A stretch of DNA of 64,000 nucleotides, from positions 124,001 through 188,000 of the forward strand of contig NZ_JAJFOW010000002.1 of NCBI RefSeq assembly GCF_020731285.1, in the 5' to 3' direction. Origin of the DNA: Cohnella baijiui (GTDB lineage: Bacteria > Bacillota > Bacilli > Paenibacillales > Paenibacillaceae). Position 1 is the first letter of the stretch, and each line of letters begins with the position of its first letter. A program made the position numbers and the translations under genes. Shown piece by piece: positions 50,560-60,157 of this stretch. The notes beneath the pieces were generated by a model that had not been told where the DNA came from, did not search any database, and saw only the letters and a list, made by a program, of their open reading frames with translations.

Positions 50560-53500
50560 TTATTTCGTATAACCGAGCAATCGGAACAGCATGACGGCCG
50601 CTTCCGCCCTTGTCGTAGACGACTTCGGATGGAACGATCCGTTGCTGCCTTCGAGGATGCCCGCCTTCTGCATCAGGCTCACCGCTGACGCAGCATAAGC
50701 AGCAATGTTCGCATCATCGCCGAACGGAGTCTGCTCGCCCTTCGTTTCCGGTTGAATCTTCAGCGCTTCGAACGTGCGTTGAACGATTACCGCCATATCC
50801 TGCCGCGAGATTTGTTCGCTCGCTCCGAAGCTGCCGTCCGGGTTGCCGTTAACGATGCCAAGAGACTGCGCGGCTGCTACCGCACCGTAATACCAGTCGC
50901 CGGGATGAACGTCCGAGAATCCGTGGCTGCCACTCGCAGCTGCCGACAGTCCGAACATTCTCGCCAGCATCGACACAAATTCGGCTCTGGAAACCGGGCG
51001 TTTCGGAGCAAAGCTGCCCTCGCCCGTTCCTTTAATTATCTCCCGCGCCGCCAGCGCTTCGATGCTAGTTTTTGCCCAGTCGAGCGACGCGATATCGTTG
51101 AAGCTTACCTCTTTATAATAAACCGCGTAGTCTCCGGCTTGCGAAGCGGTGAACACCACAAGACCCGTGTCCGGATGATAGACGCCGTTCACAACGACTT
51201 GAAGTTGGTCGGCCGCATCAATATAGCTGACGATCACCTTCAACGTGTCTTCTCCCGGCTTCAGTTGATAGGGAACCGCAACCTGCAGCGCGCCGTCCAC
51301 CGGAAATTCGGTCGGTTGTCCGTCCAGTTCCGCGCCTACCCGGTAAATGATGCCTTCGCCGATCGTCTGCGCGGTCTGCGGGCTCAAGTCCGTCCGTTCC
51401 ACAGGAGTCGCAGTCGCTTTCGGTGTTCCGGCAGGCTCATCCGTACCTGTACCTGTTCCTGTACCTGTTCCTGGTCCCGTACCCGTGCCGGGCGTCGAAG
51501 GGGTTTCGCCTCCTGGGCCTGACCCGCCTGACGGACGGGCTTGCACAGTCACATCTGCCCGGGCAAGCAGCGCGGTTCCCTCTACATGGCCGTTGACGCT
51601 GAAAGTGCCCGATTGCGCATATTGCGATGGAGCGATGCTGTCCCACACCACCGGCAGCCTTGCCGAAGAATCGTCGCTGTAGACGACTTTGACGTCCGCC
51701 GGCAACTGTGGAGGCGTCCCGGCAGTCGTCGTCGCTTCGACCGGCTCGATCCCGACAATCGTCACGTCCTCACCATCACCCGTTACCGTAACTTTTGCCT
51801 TCGCGCGCAGCACCGTGCCCAGCACCGCTCCCTCCACCGTGAAGGAACCTGCTTGCGCATAAGCGGACGGGTCGATCGTATCCCAGATGACTGCCCGCGT
51901 CCCGGTTGTCTCATCTTCGAACGTAACGGCGACCTGGGCGGGCAGTATGGGCGCTGTTCCCGCGATCGTGTCGATATTCACTGGCGATACCGAGACGATG
52001 GCAGGGAGCGGCACGATTTCGCCCATGCCCATCTGGAAGTGATTCAGGTCGATCCAGGCGAGCGAAGCGGTATCACCGCCAATTTTGATCAGCGAAGTTC
52101 CATGACCCAAGTTGTTTGCGCCTGACCAAGCCAGCTTGCCGTCAACATACAGATCGTACGAATAATCAGCATGAACGACAGCCGTATACGTATGATACAC
52201 CGTCGTATCCAACGTATAGCTCTTCGTCGCTTTGGATGGCATGTTAAGCAGCTGGCCTTCCTTCCCATGGGTCAGATAGAAGCTAATCAAGTATTCATCG
52301 CTTCGAATCGTAAATTCGTTTATCGTGTTTGCTTCGCTAATTTTTGCCCTCGCGGAGAAGCTGAACGCTCCTTTGGGCGCAGCAAAACCACTGCGAATCA
52401 AGTAGTACGCTTTGGCGGTGTCATCATCCCGTATCGATACGTATCCGTCATGCTGAGCAATCGATCCCGTGCCGGTGCCCTGACCGTACCAACCAGCAGT
52501 GTAATCGCTCATATCGTCGTCGATCAGATCCCATGCCGCTGCCGTCGGCGTCACGGCAAGTTCAGCCGAGGTCTCGCTCTCGCCCTTCGCATTGTAAGCC
52601 GATACGGCAAAGTAGTATGTCGTGCCGGCAGCAAGATCACCTACTTTGAAGTTATTCGTATAACCGATCGGAATTTTATTCGTATAGTTCCCGCTTTCCG
52701 TTCCGTACATGACGTAATACCCGGACGCCAAACTCACGCTGTCCCATTGCAAAGTAACTGTGTGATTGCCAGCGGTAGCACCCGTCAAGTTCGGCACAGC
52801 CGGCACAGATGCAGCCGGGGCAAGATTGAGGTTCACGTGGAACGCGGCCCCTTTAGCGGCTGCCGTCCGCACGGACAATTTGACCGTTGGACTTAATTGC
52901 AGCACTTTTACGCCGGGATCAGCTGTAATGACGCCTGTAGCCCCTTGGTGGATTTCCACCTCGATCGTATCCGTGTTCAATTGAGTCGGATCGGAGACGG
53001 ACACAAGCAGGCTGGATCCCGTAACTTGCGTCATGACGGAAGCTTTCCGATTGCTCGTGATCCAGTCGGCGCCTCCAACGCGAACCGTCGCCAGCCCGTC
53101 GTTCCAGAAATTGGCCCCGACCATGTTCAGCTTCTTCTCCCTGACGGCTTGCACGCTCGAAGAGTTGACGAGCACCTCAATATCCGGATTGTCGGCATAG
53201 CTGCCCGTCTTTTCCGCCGTTGCGTTCGGCAGCGTCACGTATTCGTAAGTTGCGCCCGCGGGATTTTTGCCATGATCGAACCAGAGCGTCAAGTAGTTGC
53301 TCGTGATCGGCGTGCTCGGCGTCCCTTTTCTTCCGTCAATATCGGTATAGTTGCCGGTGCGCGACTCGCGCAGCGTATTTACGGTTGCAGGCTCAGGGAA
53401 ATAATAGCCGATATCCGAACCGGGCACGGAGCCCGCCAGGTGCGCCCATTTGACCGACTTAAGCTTGGCATTCCATCCCGTATTCGTCGGTTGCGCGACG

Positions 53501-56211
53501 CCGTCCACGGTGAACGCGTTGTCTCCGGCGGCGCCGATTTTGCGATTGTCCACGATCGTCTCGATCGTTCGGCTATCGGTGCTCTTAATGCCCGCGCCGA
53601 GCGCGACGATCTCGTCGTCGAACATGAACCAGGATTTCCTGGCCGTCAGCGTGCTGAAGAGCCCGTCCAGCTCCATGCCGGATACGCCGTATGTGCCAAG
53701 CAAATCCGTACCGCCCACCCAGCTGAACTTGCTTTTCTTGGTCCCGCCCTTGCCATCCGTTCGGGCGAGCGTATCCACGGTGGTGCCGGGCAATCGGTAG
53801 GCGTTGACCGTCGGCCAGTAATTGTCGCTGAATTGGCCTAAATCGCCGTTGTACAAATACGTCATGCCATCCGCCGTATGCCAGCCCTTCAAATTCTCGG
53901 TGTGTGAGGATTCGAAGTTAGCGGTACGCGACGAGAACATATTGATCGCCATCGTGTAATCCGGACGACGCAAGACGGCCGAGTCCATGCCCGCGAACTG
54001 ACGATAAGCATTCATTTCGCCGCGCGCCTCGATCGAGTCGTCCAGGACGATCGCCTTGGCTCTTTCGATATCGTTGATGGAATTATTTTTGTAAAAGTTG
54101 ACATACTCATCAGATTGGACCCAGTGCTTGACCATGTTCTTGAAAGCCTGGGCATGCTCCGCCGGCGCGCTCTCGGACAACCGCATGACCGCCCGGATGA
54201 TCCGTTGACCAGCCAGATGATCGGTAGCATAGGAGCGCGAAAGCTCTCGCCCGCGCGTCATATCCATGACCAAGCCTTTGTACATAACGGGTTCGAAGGA
54301 ATCGTACACCCACTGATAGACGTTCTCTAGGTTCGGATCGGTCACCTGCCACGGAGTGCCGTTAAGCAGATAGAGCAAATCCGATAGGCTAGCCAGCATA
54401 GATGCGCCATAACCGCCGGTATACGGGAAGACTTCGTGCTGAATAAAGGAGCCGTCCCGGTAGAAGCCATCGCTAGTTGTCGTATACAGGAATACGTCGC
54501 TTAACCCGTCCCGGGCATGTGCGATTTTCGCGGGATCTTTGACGATAATGCCGCGAACGGTTACGACCTGGCTCTTCCAAACGCGGTTCGCGGCCGTCAT
54601 ATTGACGATCGGCGTGAAACGATCGACGGCATTCATATAGTTCGTGATTTGCGACGGCAGCAGTTGGTCGTACAGGAGGACGACCGTCTCGTTGAGCGCG
54701 ATCGGCGCGCCGATCCACCAATCCCACCAGTTATCGGTCTGTTTGACGGTTTCGTTATAGCGGTTCTCATACATCCAATCCAGCGCCTGGCTAATATCCG
54801 ACAACAACCCGGCATGATGGTATAACGCCGACCCTTTCGTCGAATAGGCAATCGCCATCTCTTTCAATCGCGTATACGACGCGGTCATATCCGCCGAACT
54901 GCGACAGTCACAATCAGAATCCGTCGCGCTGGCCAAGTCGCTCCACAAATACGTCCTGCCGGCAGACTTGTCCATGGCACTCCAATGGGATTGCGCTTTA
55001 GCGGTTACAACCGCGATTTGGGCGGCAATATCCGGGTCAAGCGGATCATAGTCGTCGCCGCCGGTAAGCATCGTGGCGATCTTCTTCCGCAGATTGTCGA
55101 ATTCATCCGCGGCCGCCTCTTCCACTGTCACATGAGCAACCGGCCGGAGGTGCGTTCCGTCAACCGTGCCGAACACGTCGAATGTACCCGCCGTCATATA
55201 TTGCGCCACTGGGATACTATCCCACTTGGCCGGCACGGGGGCAGTCGAGCTATCCGCATAGTTCGCGTTGACGGTAGCGGGCAAGACAGGCGCGGTCCGT
55301 GCGAGCGTCGTAACGGCAACCGGTTCGAAGCCCAATATCGCCACGACGGCTGCGCTCACCGTAACGGTCGCGGCGACGGGGATGCTCGTTCCCGTGACGT
55401 CCCCATGCACCGTGAACGTGCCTTCGCTTGCGTAGCTCGCCGGATCAATCGGCTGCCAGACGACCGGAAGCGCCGCTGTCGATTCATCATCGTACACGGC
55501 GGTCACGACGGAAGGCATCGCCGGCGGTTGGCCTGCCGACGTCTTGACCGTCACGGACGGTATCGCGACGATGGCGGCGTCGGACGGCAATATTTCCCCC
55601 GTTCCCATACGGATATGGTCGACGAGCAACTCCGCTTTCGAAGCGGAATCGCCGCCGATCTTAATCAGGGAAGTGCCGGTTGCAGAAAGCTTCGGTGCGT
55701 TCGCCCATACAAGAACGCCGTCCACGTACAGGTCGTACGTGTAATCGGCATGCGCGACCAATCGGTACGTATGGTAGATCGTCGTATCCAACGTTGCGGA
55801 TTTGGCGGGACTCGTCGCATTGCTCTGCACTTTGCCGCTCGTTCCGTACGTTAAGTAGAAGCTGATCAGGTAGCTGTCGCTTCGAATGCTGATCTCGTTC
55901 AGCGTATTCAGCGCGTCGGCTTTCGCCTTGATCTCGAAAGTAAATGCTCCTGTAGGCGTAGCCATATTCTTCAGCAAATATCGGGCTTTAGCGGTGCCTT
56001 GATCGTGGATCGCCACAAATCCGTCTTCCTGTACAACCGCGCCGGTGCCGGTGCCGAAGTCCTCCCATCCCGTGGCAACGAAATCGGACATGTCGTCGTT
56101 GATCAAGTTCCACGGTCCGGCCGCTGCGCTGGCCCCCGAAGGCTTGCCGACCCATCCGGAGCCGAGCAATAAAGCGAAGCAAAGAAAGACCGCAATCATC
56201 TTCTTGAACAT
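50560..56211 (-). CDS. SLH-anchored multimodular PL8 polysaccharide lyase (xanthan/hyaluronate lyase type)
   Basis: 1,883 residues from ATG 56209-56211 (MFKKMIAVF) with AAGGGAG upstream. After the signal peptide come a LamG-like module (about 38-210) and two Ig-like modules, then the PL8 catalytic region (about 370-1150) with NWWDWWIGAPIAL (about 490), DGSFIQHEVFPYTGGYG (about 585, His and Tyr) and WHTADGMTYLYNGDLGQF. A FN3 module, a second LamG-like module clearly duplicated from the first, two more Ig-like modules, a Gly-Thr linker and three SLH domains (about 1700-1880) follow. PL8 enzymes cleave xanthan, hyaluronan, chondroitin or alginate by beta-elimination. It is last in the operon with an SGNH esterase and ABC transporter, which suits an acetylated polymer such as xanthan. 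Confidence 0.92.
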   Translation of the reverse strand: MFKKMIAVFLCFALLLGSGWVGKPSGASAAAGPWNLINDDMSDFVATGWEDFGTGTGAVVQEDGFVAIHDQGTAKARYLLKNMATPTGAFTFEIKAKADALNTLNEISIRSDSYLISFYLTYGTSGKVQSNATSPAKSATLDTTIYHTYRLVAHADYTYDLYVDGVLVWANAPKLSATGTSLIKIGGDSASKAELLVDHIRMGTGEILPSDAAIVAIPSVTVKTSAGQPPAMPSVVTAVYDDESTAALPVVWQPIDPASYASEGTFTVHGDVTGTSIPVAATVTVSAAVVAILGFEPVAVTTLARTAPVLPATVNANYADSSTAPVPAKWDSIPVAQYMTAGTFDVFGTVDGTHLRPVAHVTVEEAAADEFDNLRKKIATMLTGGDDYDPLDPDIAAQIAVVTAKAQSHWSAMDKSAGRTYLWSDLASATDSDCDCRSSADMTASYTRLKEMAIAYSTKGSALYHHAGLLSDISQALDWMYENRYNETVKQTDNWWDWWIGAPIALNETVVLLYDQLLPSQITNYMNAVDRFTPIVNMTAANRVWKSQVVTVRGIIVKDPAKIAHARDGLSDVFLYTTTSDGFYRDGSFIQHEVFPYTGGYGASMLASLSDLLYLLNGTPWQVTDPNLENVYQWVYDSFEPVMYKGLVMDMTRGRELSRSYATDHLAGQRIIRAVMRLSESAPAEHAQAFKNMVKHWVQSDEYVNFYKNNSINDIERAKAIVLDDSIEARGEMNAYRQFAGMDSAVLRRPDYTMAINMFSSRTANFESSHTENLKGWHTADGMTYLYNGDLGQFSDNYWPTVNAYRLPGTTVDTLARTDGKGGTKKSKFSWVGGTDLLGTYGVSGMELDGLFSTLTARKSWFMFDDEIVALGAGIKSTDSRTIETIVDNRKIGAAGDNAFTVDGVAQPTNTGWNAKLKSVKWAHLAGSVPGSDIGYYFPEPATVNTLRESRTGNYTDIDGRKGTPSTPITSNYLTLWFDHGKNPAGATYEYVTLPNATAEKTGSYADNPDIEVLVNSSSVQAVREKKLNMVGANFWNDGLATVRVGGADWITSNRKASVMTQVTGSSLLVSVSDPTQLNTDTIEVEIHQGATGVITADPGVKVLQLSPTVKLSVRTAAAKGAAFHVNLNLAPAASVPAVPNLTGATAGNHTVTLQWDSVSLASGYYVMYGTESGNYTNKIPIGYTNNFKVGDLAAGTTYYFAVSAYNAKGESETSAELAVTPTAAAWDLIDDDMSDYTAGWYGQGTGTGSIAQHDGYVSIRDDDTAKAYYLIRSGFAAPKGAFSFSARAKISEANTINEFTIRSDEYLISFYLTHGKEGQLLNMPSKATKSYTLDTTVYHTYTAVVHADYSYDLYVDGKLAWSGANNLGHGTSLIKIGGDTASLAWIDLNHFQMGMGEIVPLPAIVSVSPVNIDTIAGTAPILPAQVAVTFEDETTGTRAVIWDTIDPSAYAQAGSFTVEGAVLGTVLRAKAKVTVTGDGEDVTIVGIEPVEATTTAGTPPQLPADVKVVYSDDSSARLPVVWDSIAPSQYAQSGTFSVNGHVEGTALLARADVTVQARPSGGSGPGGETPSTPGTGTGPGTGTGTGTGTDEPAGTPKATATPVERTDLSPQTAQTIGEGIIYRVGAELDGQPTEFPVDGALQVAVPYQLKPGEDTLKVIVSYIDAADQLQVVVNGVYHPDTGLVVFTASQAGDYAVYYKEVSFNDIASLDWAKTSIEALAAREIIKGTGEGSFAPKRPVSRAEFVSMLARMFGLSAAASGSHGFSDVHPGDWYYGAVAAAQSLGIVNGNPDGSFGASEQISRQDMAVIVQRTFEALKIQPETKGEQTPFGDDANIAAYAASAVSLMQKAGILEGSNGSFHPKSSTTRAEAAVMLFRLLGYTK

Positions 56212-56231
56212 GCTGATTCTCCCTTCCATAT

Positions 56232-56834
56232 TTATAGCCGTTCCAGAAAGCTGGCCGCCATGCCCGCAATGCGGGCATGTCCCGCCTCGCTCGGATGAAG
56301 CCCGTCCGAGGTGAACAGCGGCAGCGTAAGCGCATGGATTCCGCTTTCCCTGTACAGATCGAGCACAGGCAGCGCGTAGCGCATCCCCAAGCAGCGGACC
56401 GCTTCCGCGTAATCGTCGAGGCGGCGACCGTCTCCGTTGCGGGTATCCGCGTCATAGCCGTCCTTGTCCCGGTGCAGCGGCGTCCACAAATTCAGCCGGC
56501 AAGCCGGATGAGCCTTCAGGATCCCTTCGATCAAGGTCGCGTAAGCCCCGTAAAACGTATAAATATCCGTGTCGCTCGGCGCTCCTAGCGACTTGCTCAA
56601 GCGAAAATCGTTGACGCCGGCGAAAACGGTGACGCAATCGAAACGGCCGAGGCCGGCGCCGACCCTCACGGTCGAGCCTTCGTCCGTGTCTCCTCCCGCC
56701 GTCATCGGACAGCCGCTTCTGCCCTCGTTCGCGACTTCGGCAAAGCCGAGCGCAGCGCGAACAAGCGGCTGATAGCCGTTCGCTTCCGTAATGCTGTCGC
56801 CCAGCGTTGCCCATGTTTTTCCTTGCCATTTCAA
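56232..56834 (-). CDS. SGNH/GDSL-family esterase
   Basis: 200 residues from TTG 56832-56834 with GGGGAGG ten bases upstream; the longer frame reaches into the cre-like site. Catalytic blocks: block I TWATLGDSITEANGYQ (Ser), block II EVANEGRSGCPM (Gly), block III FAGVNDFRL (Asn), block V FTSDGLHPSEAGHARIA (Asp and His). No signal peptide, so it acts in the cytoplasm, likely removing acetyl groups from imported oligosaccharide. The gene lies 20 bp before the PL8 gene and 84 bp after the permease gene. Confidence 0.85.
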   Translation of the reverse strand: MKWQGKTWATLGDSITEANGYQPLVRAALGFAEVANEGRSGCPMTAGGDTDEGSTVRVGAGLGRFDCVTVFAGVNDFRLSKSLGAPSDTDIYTFYGAYATLIEGILKAHPACRLNLWTPLHRDKDGYDADTRNGDGRRLDDYAEAVRCLGMRYALPVLDLYRESGIHALTLPLFTSDGLHPSEAGHARIAGMAASFLERL

Positions 56835-56857
56835 GGATCTTCGTCCTCCCCTGGTGA

Positions 56858-56872
56858 TGTTAAGCGCTTTCA
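56858..56872 (-). promoter_or_regulatory. cre-like CcpA site before the esterase-PL8 genes
   Basis: On the minus strand TGAAAGCGCTTAACA fits the cre pattern at 12 of 14 positions, about 24 bp upstream of the TTG start. It may repress the enzyme genes separately from the transporter genes. Confidence 0.55.
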
Positions 56873-56918
56873 ATCGCCGCAAACTTGACCGCCCGAACCG
56901 TTCGAGCGATCAAGAGGT

Positions 56919-57746
56919 TTATTTCAGTCCGGTCGTGGAGACCCCTTCGACAAACTTCCGCTGCGCGAAGAAGAAGACGAGCAGCAGCGGCACCGTCGTC
57001 ATGACGGCGGCGGCCATCAGCAGATGCCACGCCGTCCCGGCCGTGTCCGTGAACAGGTTCATCGCGATCGGCAGCGTGAACAGCTTCGACGAGTTCAAGT
57101 AGATCAGCGGATCCAGAAAATCCTCCCAGCTGTTCAGGAACGTGAAGATCGCGAGCGTCGCGAAGGCGGGCGCCGTCATCGGAATCATAATCCGCCAGAA
57201 GGTCGTCCAAGGCGTGCACCCGTCGATCTCGGCCGCTTCGTCCAGTTCCTTCGGAATCGTAATGTAGAATTGCCGCAGCAGAAAGACGCCGAAGATGCCG
57301 CCCGCGCCCAGAATCGGAGGCACGATGATCGGGAAATGGTTGTCCACCAGCCCCAGCTTGGAGAACCAGATGAAGTTCGGGATAATCGTCACTTCGTTCG
57401 GGATCATCATGCCGCTCAGCAGCACCAGGAACAGCGAGTTCCGGAAGGGGAACGAGATCTTGGCGAAGGCGAATCCGGCGAGCGCGCCCACCAGGCATGT
57501 GCCGATGGTGACCAGGACGGCGATATAAACGCTGTTCCAATAATGCAGCAGAAATTGCGGCTGCGCCGTGAACACTTCCTTGTAGTTCGACCAGACCATC
57601 GGATGCGGCAGCCATTGCGGCGGGAACTCGAATATTTTGTTCTGATCCTTCAGCGACGTCGTCACCATCCAGAAGAAGGGAATGACGATCAGGGCGGAGA
57701 CGATGGTCAGCAGCAAGTACCGCAAGCCGTTGCCGAAGAATCGCAT
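56919..57746 (-). CDS. Carbohydrate ABC transporter permease, MsmG/AraQ type
   Basis: 275 residues from ATG 57744-57746 (MRFFGNGLRY) with GAGGAG seven bases upstream; another ATG at 57761 overlaps the upstream gene. Six membrane segments, EAA loop ELDEAAEIDGCTPWTTFWRI, end in VEGVSTTGLK as usual in the group. It pairs with the permease at 57751-58647, whose stop lies 4 bp upstream. Confidence 0.92.
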   Translation of the reverse strand: MRFFGNGLRYLLLTIVSALIVIPFFWMVTTSLKDQNKIFEFPPQWLPHPMVWSNYKEVFTAQPQFLLHYWNSVYIAVLVTIGTCLVGALAGFAFAKISFPFRNSLFLVLLSGMMIPNEVTIIPNFIWFSKLGLVDNHFPIIVPPILGAGGIFGVFLLRQFYITIPKELDEAAEIDGCTPWTTFWRIMIPMTAPAFATLAIFTFLNSWEDFLDPLIYLNSSKLFTLPIAMNLFTDTAGTAWHLLMAAAVMTTVPLLLVFFFAQRKFVEGVSTTGLK

Positions 57747-57750
57747 CGCA

Positions 57751-58647
57751 TTACTCCTCATGATGCACCCACCTTTTCCGGAGCGACCACTGCACGAGCG
57801 TCAGCGCCAATACGAGGAAGAACAGGATGAAAGCCACCGCCGAGGCGTAGCCGAGCTGATAGTTTTTAAACGCCAATTTGTAGATGTAATAGACCAAAAC
57901 GCTCGTGCTGGTGCCCGGTCCGCCGCCGGTCATCACGACGATCTGCGAGAACACCTTGAGCGAGCCGATCAGCGTAATGATCAGCGTCAGGAACAGGGAC
58001 GGCGAGATCATCGGCAGCGTGATCTTCGTGAACTGCTTCCACTTGGATGCCCCGTCCAGCGTCGCCGCCTCGTAATACATCTTCGGCACGTCCTGCAGCG
58101 CGGCCAGGAAGATGACCATATTCATCCCGACCTTCTTCAGCACGCTGGTCACGATGACGACGGGCATGGCGAGATGCTTGTTGTACAGCCAAGCCGGACC
58201 TTTGATTCCGAAGAAGTGAAGAACCTGATTCACCAGACCGGCATCCGTCGCGAAAATATACTTCCAGACGATGGCCCAGATGATGACGGACGTCACGACT
58301 GGCGTGAAGATCGCGGTGCGGAACAGTCCCATCCCCCGCAGCTTGCTCGACAGCAGCAAGGCTAGCGCCAGCGCCAGGGTCAGGTTCAACGGGATCAGTC
58401 CCGCCGAGAAGTAAAGCGTATTTTTCACGGTCACCCAGAAGGTGTCGTCCTGCGCGAAGACATGCCGATAGTTGTCCAGGCCGACGAACGAGCTGGGCTT
58501 CAGCAGCGAATAGTCGGTGAAGCTGATGCCGAAGGCCCCGACGATGGGCCCAGCCATGAAGAACAAAAATCCCAGCATGATCGGAGCGATGAACAAGTAG
58601 CCGTATATCGCTTTTCTGCGCTTGATTCTGCTATAAGTAACGCTCAT
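57751..58647 (-). CDS. Carbohydrate ABC transporter permease, MalF/UgpA type
   Basis: 298 residues from ATG 58645-58647 (MSVTYSRIKR) with AAGGGGTGG upstream. Six membrane segments, N-terminal YGYLFIAPIMLGFLFFMAGP, EAA loop MYYEAATLDGASKWKQFTKI and VFSQIVVMTGGGPGTSTSVL, the classic UgpA-type words. The gene lies 63 bp after the binding-protein gene, separated by a 14-bp hairpin. Confidence 0.93.
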   Translation of the reverse strand: MSVTYSRIKRRKAIYGYLFIAPIMLGFLFFMAGPIVGAFGISFTDYSLLKPSSFVGLDNYRHVFAQDDTFWVTVKNTLYFSAGLIPLNLTLALALALLLSSKLRGMGLFRTAIFTPVVTSVIIWAIVWKYIFATDAGLVNQVLHFFGIKGPAWLYNKHLAMPVVIVTSVLKKVGMNMVIFLAALQDVPKMYYEAATLDGASKWKQFTKITLPMISPSLFLTLIITLIGSLKVFSQIVVMTGGGPGTSTSVLVYYIYKLAFKNYQLGYASAVAFILFFLVLALTLVQWSLRKRWVHHEE

Positions 58648-58664
58648 GCTTTCCACCCCTTCCA

Positions 58665-58699
58665 TGACAATTGCCAAGCTCGTCACTTGGCAATTGTCA
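58665..58699 (-). other. 14-bp perfect hairpin between binding-protein and permease genes
   Basis: TGACAATTGCCAAG (58665-58678) and CTTGGCAATTGTCA (58686-58699) enclose 7 bases. No T-tract follows on the minus strand. Same position and probable role as the hairpin at 10581-10612, but unrelated in sequence. Confidence 0.75.
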
Positions 58700-58710
58700 C
58701 GCTCTCTCTG

Positions 58711-60042
58711 TTATTGCGACGCCAGAATCGGATTGAGATCGCTCTCCATCTTCTTCAGAATGTTCGGAATCGTATCGGATTGGGTATAGATCATATCGAA
58801 GTCTTCTTTCATTTTGTCGTTGATCAGCTGGTAGTTGGCGAAGCCCGGCCTGACCTTCGCGCTCGCCATCTGATCCAGGATCGCCGTCTTGACGCTCTCG
58901 GGCGACGGACCCTGCTTCAGGAATTCGTCGGACTCGAGCACGGACTTGCGGCCCGGCACGAAGAACTGCGAAGTGATCGTCATGTTCTCCTTGCTGGACA
59001 TGAACTTCAGGAAATCCAGCGCTTCGGCTTTGTGCGGGCTATCCTTCGTGATCATGTAAGCCGCGTATCCCATCGTCGTGCCTTGGCTGCCGCCCGGGCC
59101 CTTCGGCATCGGCGCGATATCCCAGTCGAAGTCGGTGATGGCCTTCGCCTTGCCGATATAGCTGAGCAGATTCTGCTGCATGCCGATCTTGCCGGATTCG
59201 AATCCGGTCTGGTCGCCGGGCTTCGGATGAATGCCGTCCTTGAACATCGTATCGCTGAAAAATTGCACCGCTTGCTGGCCTTGCGGCGTATTAAGCGCGA
59301 ACTTTTTGCCGTCCGGGCTGAAATAATCGGCGCCGTACGCCCACATGACGGTAATGAGCGATTCCATCCAGCTCTCCGTCCACGAGCTGCTCGGCAAGAT
59401 CAGATCCATGCCGTAGATGCCTTTAGAAGGATCGGAGATCGCTTTGGCCGCCTTCACCATTTCGTCGTACGTCCAGTTGCCTTCTTGATAAAGCTCCGAC
59501 GGCGTCTTCAAGCCTTTCTCCTCAAACAGCTTCTTGTTGTAATAAATCATGTTCGGCGGCGTGGAGAACGGGACGCCGTACAGCTTGCCGTCCTGGGTCA
59601 CCAGTTCGAGCGTGGACGGAATGAAATCCGCGAAGTCGTAGTCCGAGCCGTCCTTGATCGAAGAGATGTCTTCGACTTGCCCCGAGCTCAAAAACTGCGG
59701 AATCGAGCGCTCCAGCATCCACATGATGTCCGGTGCGGTCTTGGAAGCCAGCATAACGGAAATCTTCTGCTGGTAATCGGCGGCCGGAATCGTCATGATC
59801 TCGACGTCGACGTTCGGCTTTGTTTTCTTGTACTCCGCGATCATGTCCTCGTACATCTTCTTGTGCGTGTCGTTCCCCCAGATGCTGAACGTCAGCTTGA
59901 CCGGCTTGCCCGCGTCTGCGGACGCTGTACCGGTGGCCGCACCCGACGTGGGCGAGGACGTGCCGCCGCTTCCCTCGCCGCAAGCCGACAGCAGCAGCCC
60001 TGTCAGCAAGACGACGGAAGTCGCCGTAGTAGCTTTTCTCAT
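58711..60042 (-). CDS. Sugar ABC transporter substrate-binding lipoprotein
   Basis: 443 residues. Lipobox LLLSACGEG (Cys about 21), Ser/Thr/Gly-rich tether, then VKLTFSIWGNDTHKKMYEDM, KISVMLASKTAPDIMWMLER, YGVPFSTPPNMIYYNKKLFE and HKAEALDFLKFMSSKENM, the family-1 (MalE/UgpB-like) pattern. It supplies the permeases at 57751 and 56919 and heads the operon that includes the SGNH esterase and PL8 lyase, so oligosaccharides released by the lyase are its likely ligand. A cre-like site lies 26 bp upstream. Confidence 0.92.
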   Translation of the reverse strand: MRKATTATSVVLLTGLLLSACGEGSGGTSSPTSGAATGTASADAGKPVKLTFSIWGNDTHKKMYEDMIAEYKKTKPNVDVEIMTIPAADYQQKISVMLASKTAPDIMWMLERSIPQFLSSGQVEDISSIKDGSDYDFADFIPSTLELVTQDGKLYGVPFSTPPNMIYYNKKLFEEKGLKTPSELYQEGNWTYDEMVKAAKAISDPSKGIYGMDLILPSSSWTESWMESLITVMWAYGADYFSPDGKKFALNTPQGQQAVQFFSDTMFKDGIHPKPGDQTGFESGKIGMQQNLLSYIGKAKAITDFDWDIAPMPKGPGGSQGTTMGYAAYMITKDSPHKAEALDFLKFMSSKENMTITSQFFVPGRKSVLESDEFLKQGPSPESVKTAILDQMASAKVRPGFANYQLINDKMKEDFDMIYTQSDTIPNILKKMESDLNPILASQ

Positions 60043-60067
60043 GTTCGTGTCTCCCCCGCTTTTTCGT

Positions 60068-60081
60068 ATTAAGCGCTTACA
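60068..60081 (-). promoter_or_regulatory. cre-like CcpA site before the transporter operon
   Basis: On the minus strand TGTAAGCGCTTAAT matches the cre consensus at 12 of 14 positions. It shares AAGCGCTTA with the site at 56858-56872. Confidence 0.55.
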
Positions 60082-60157
60082 GGTCTAATCTTACCGCCTC
60101 TCCCGCATCCGCCGTAACGCCACGAAATCCATAAAACGGCCGAAATCGTAAGATGTT

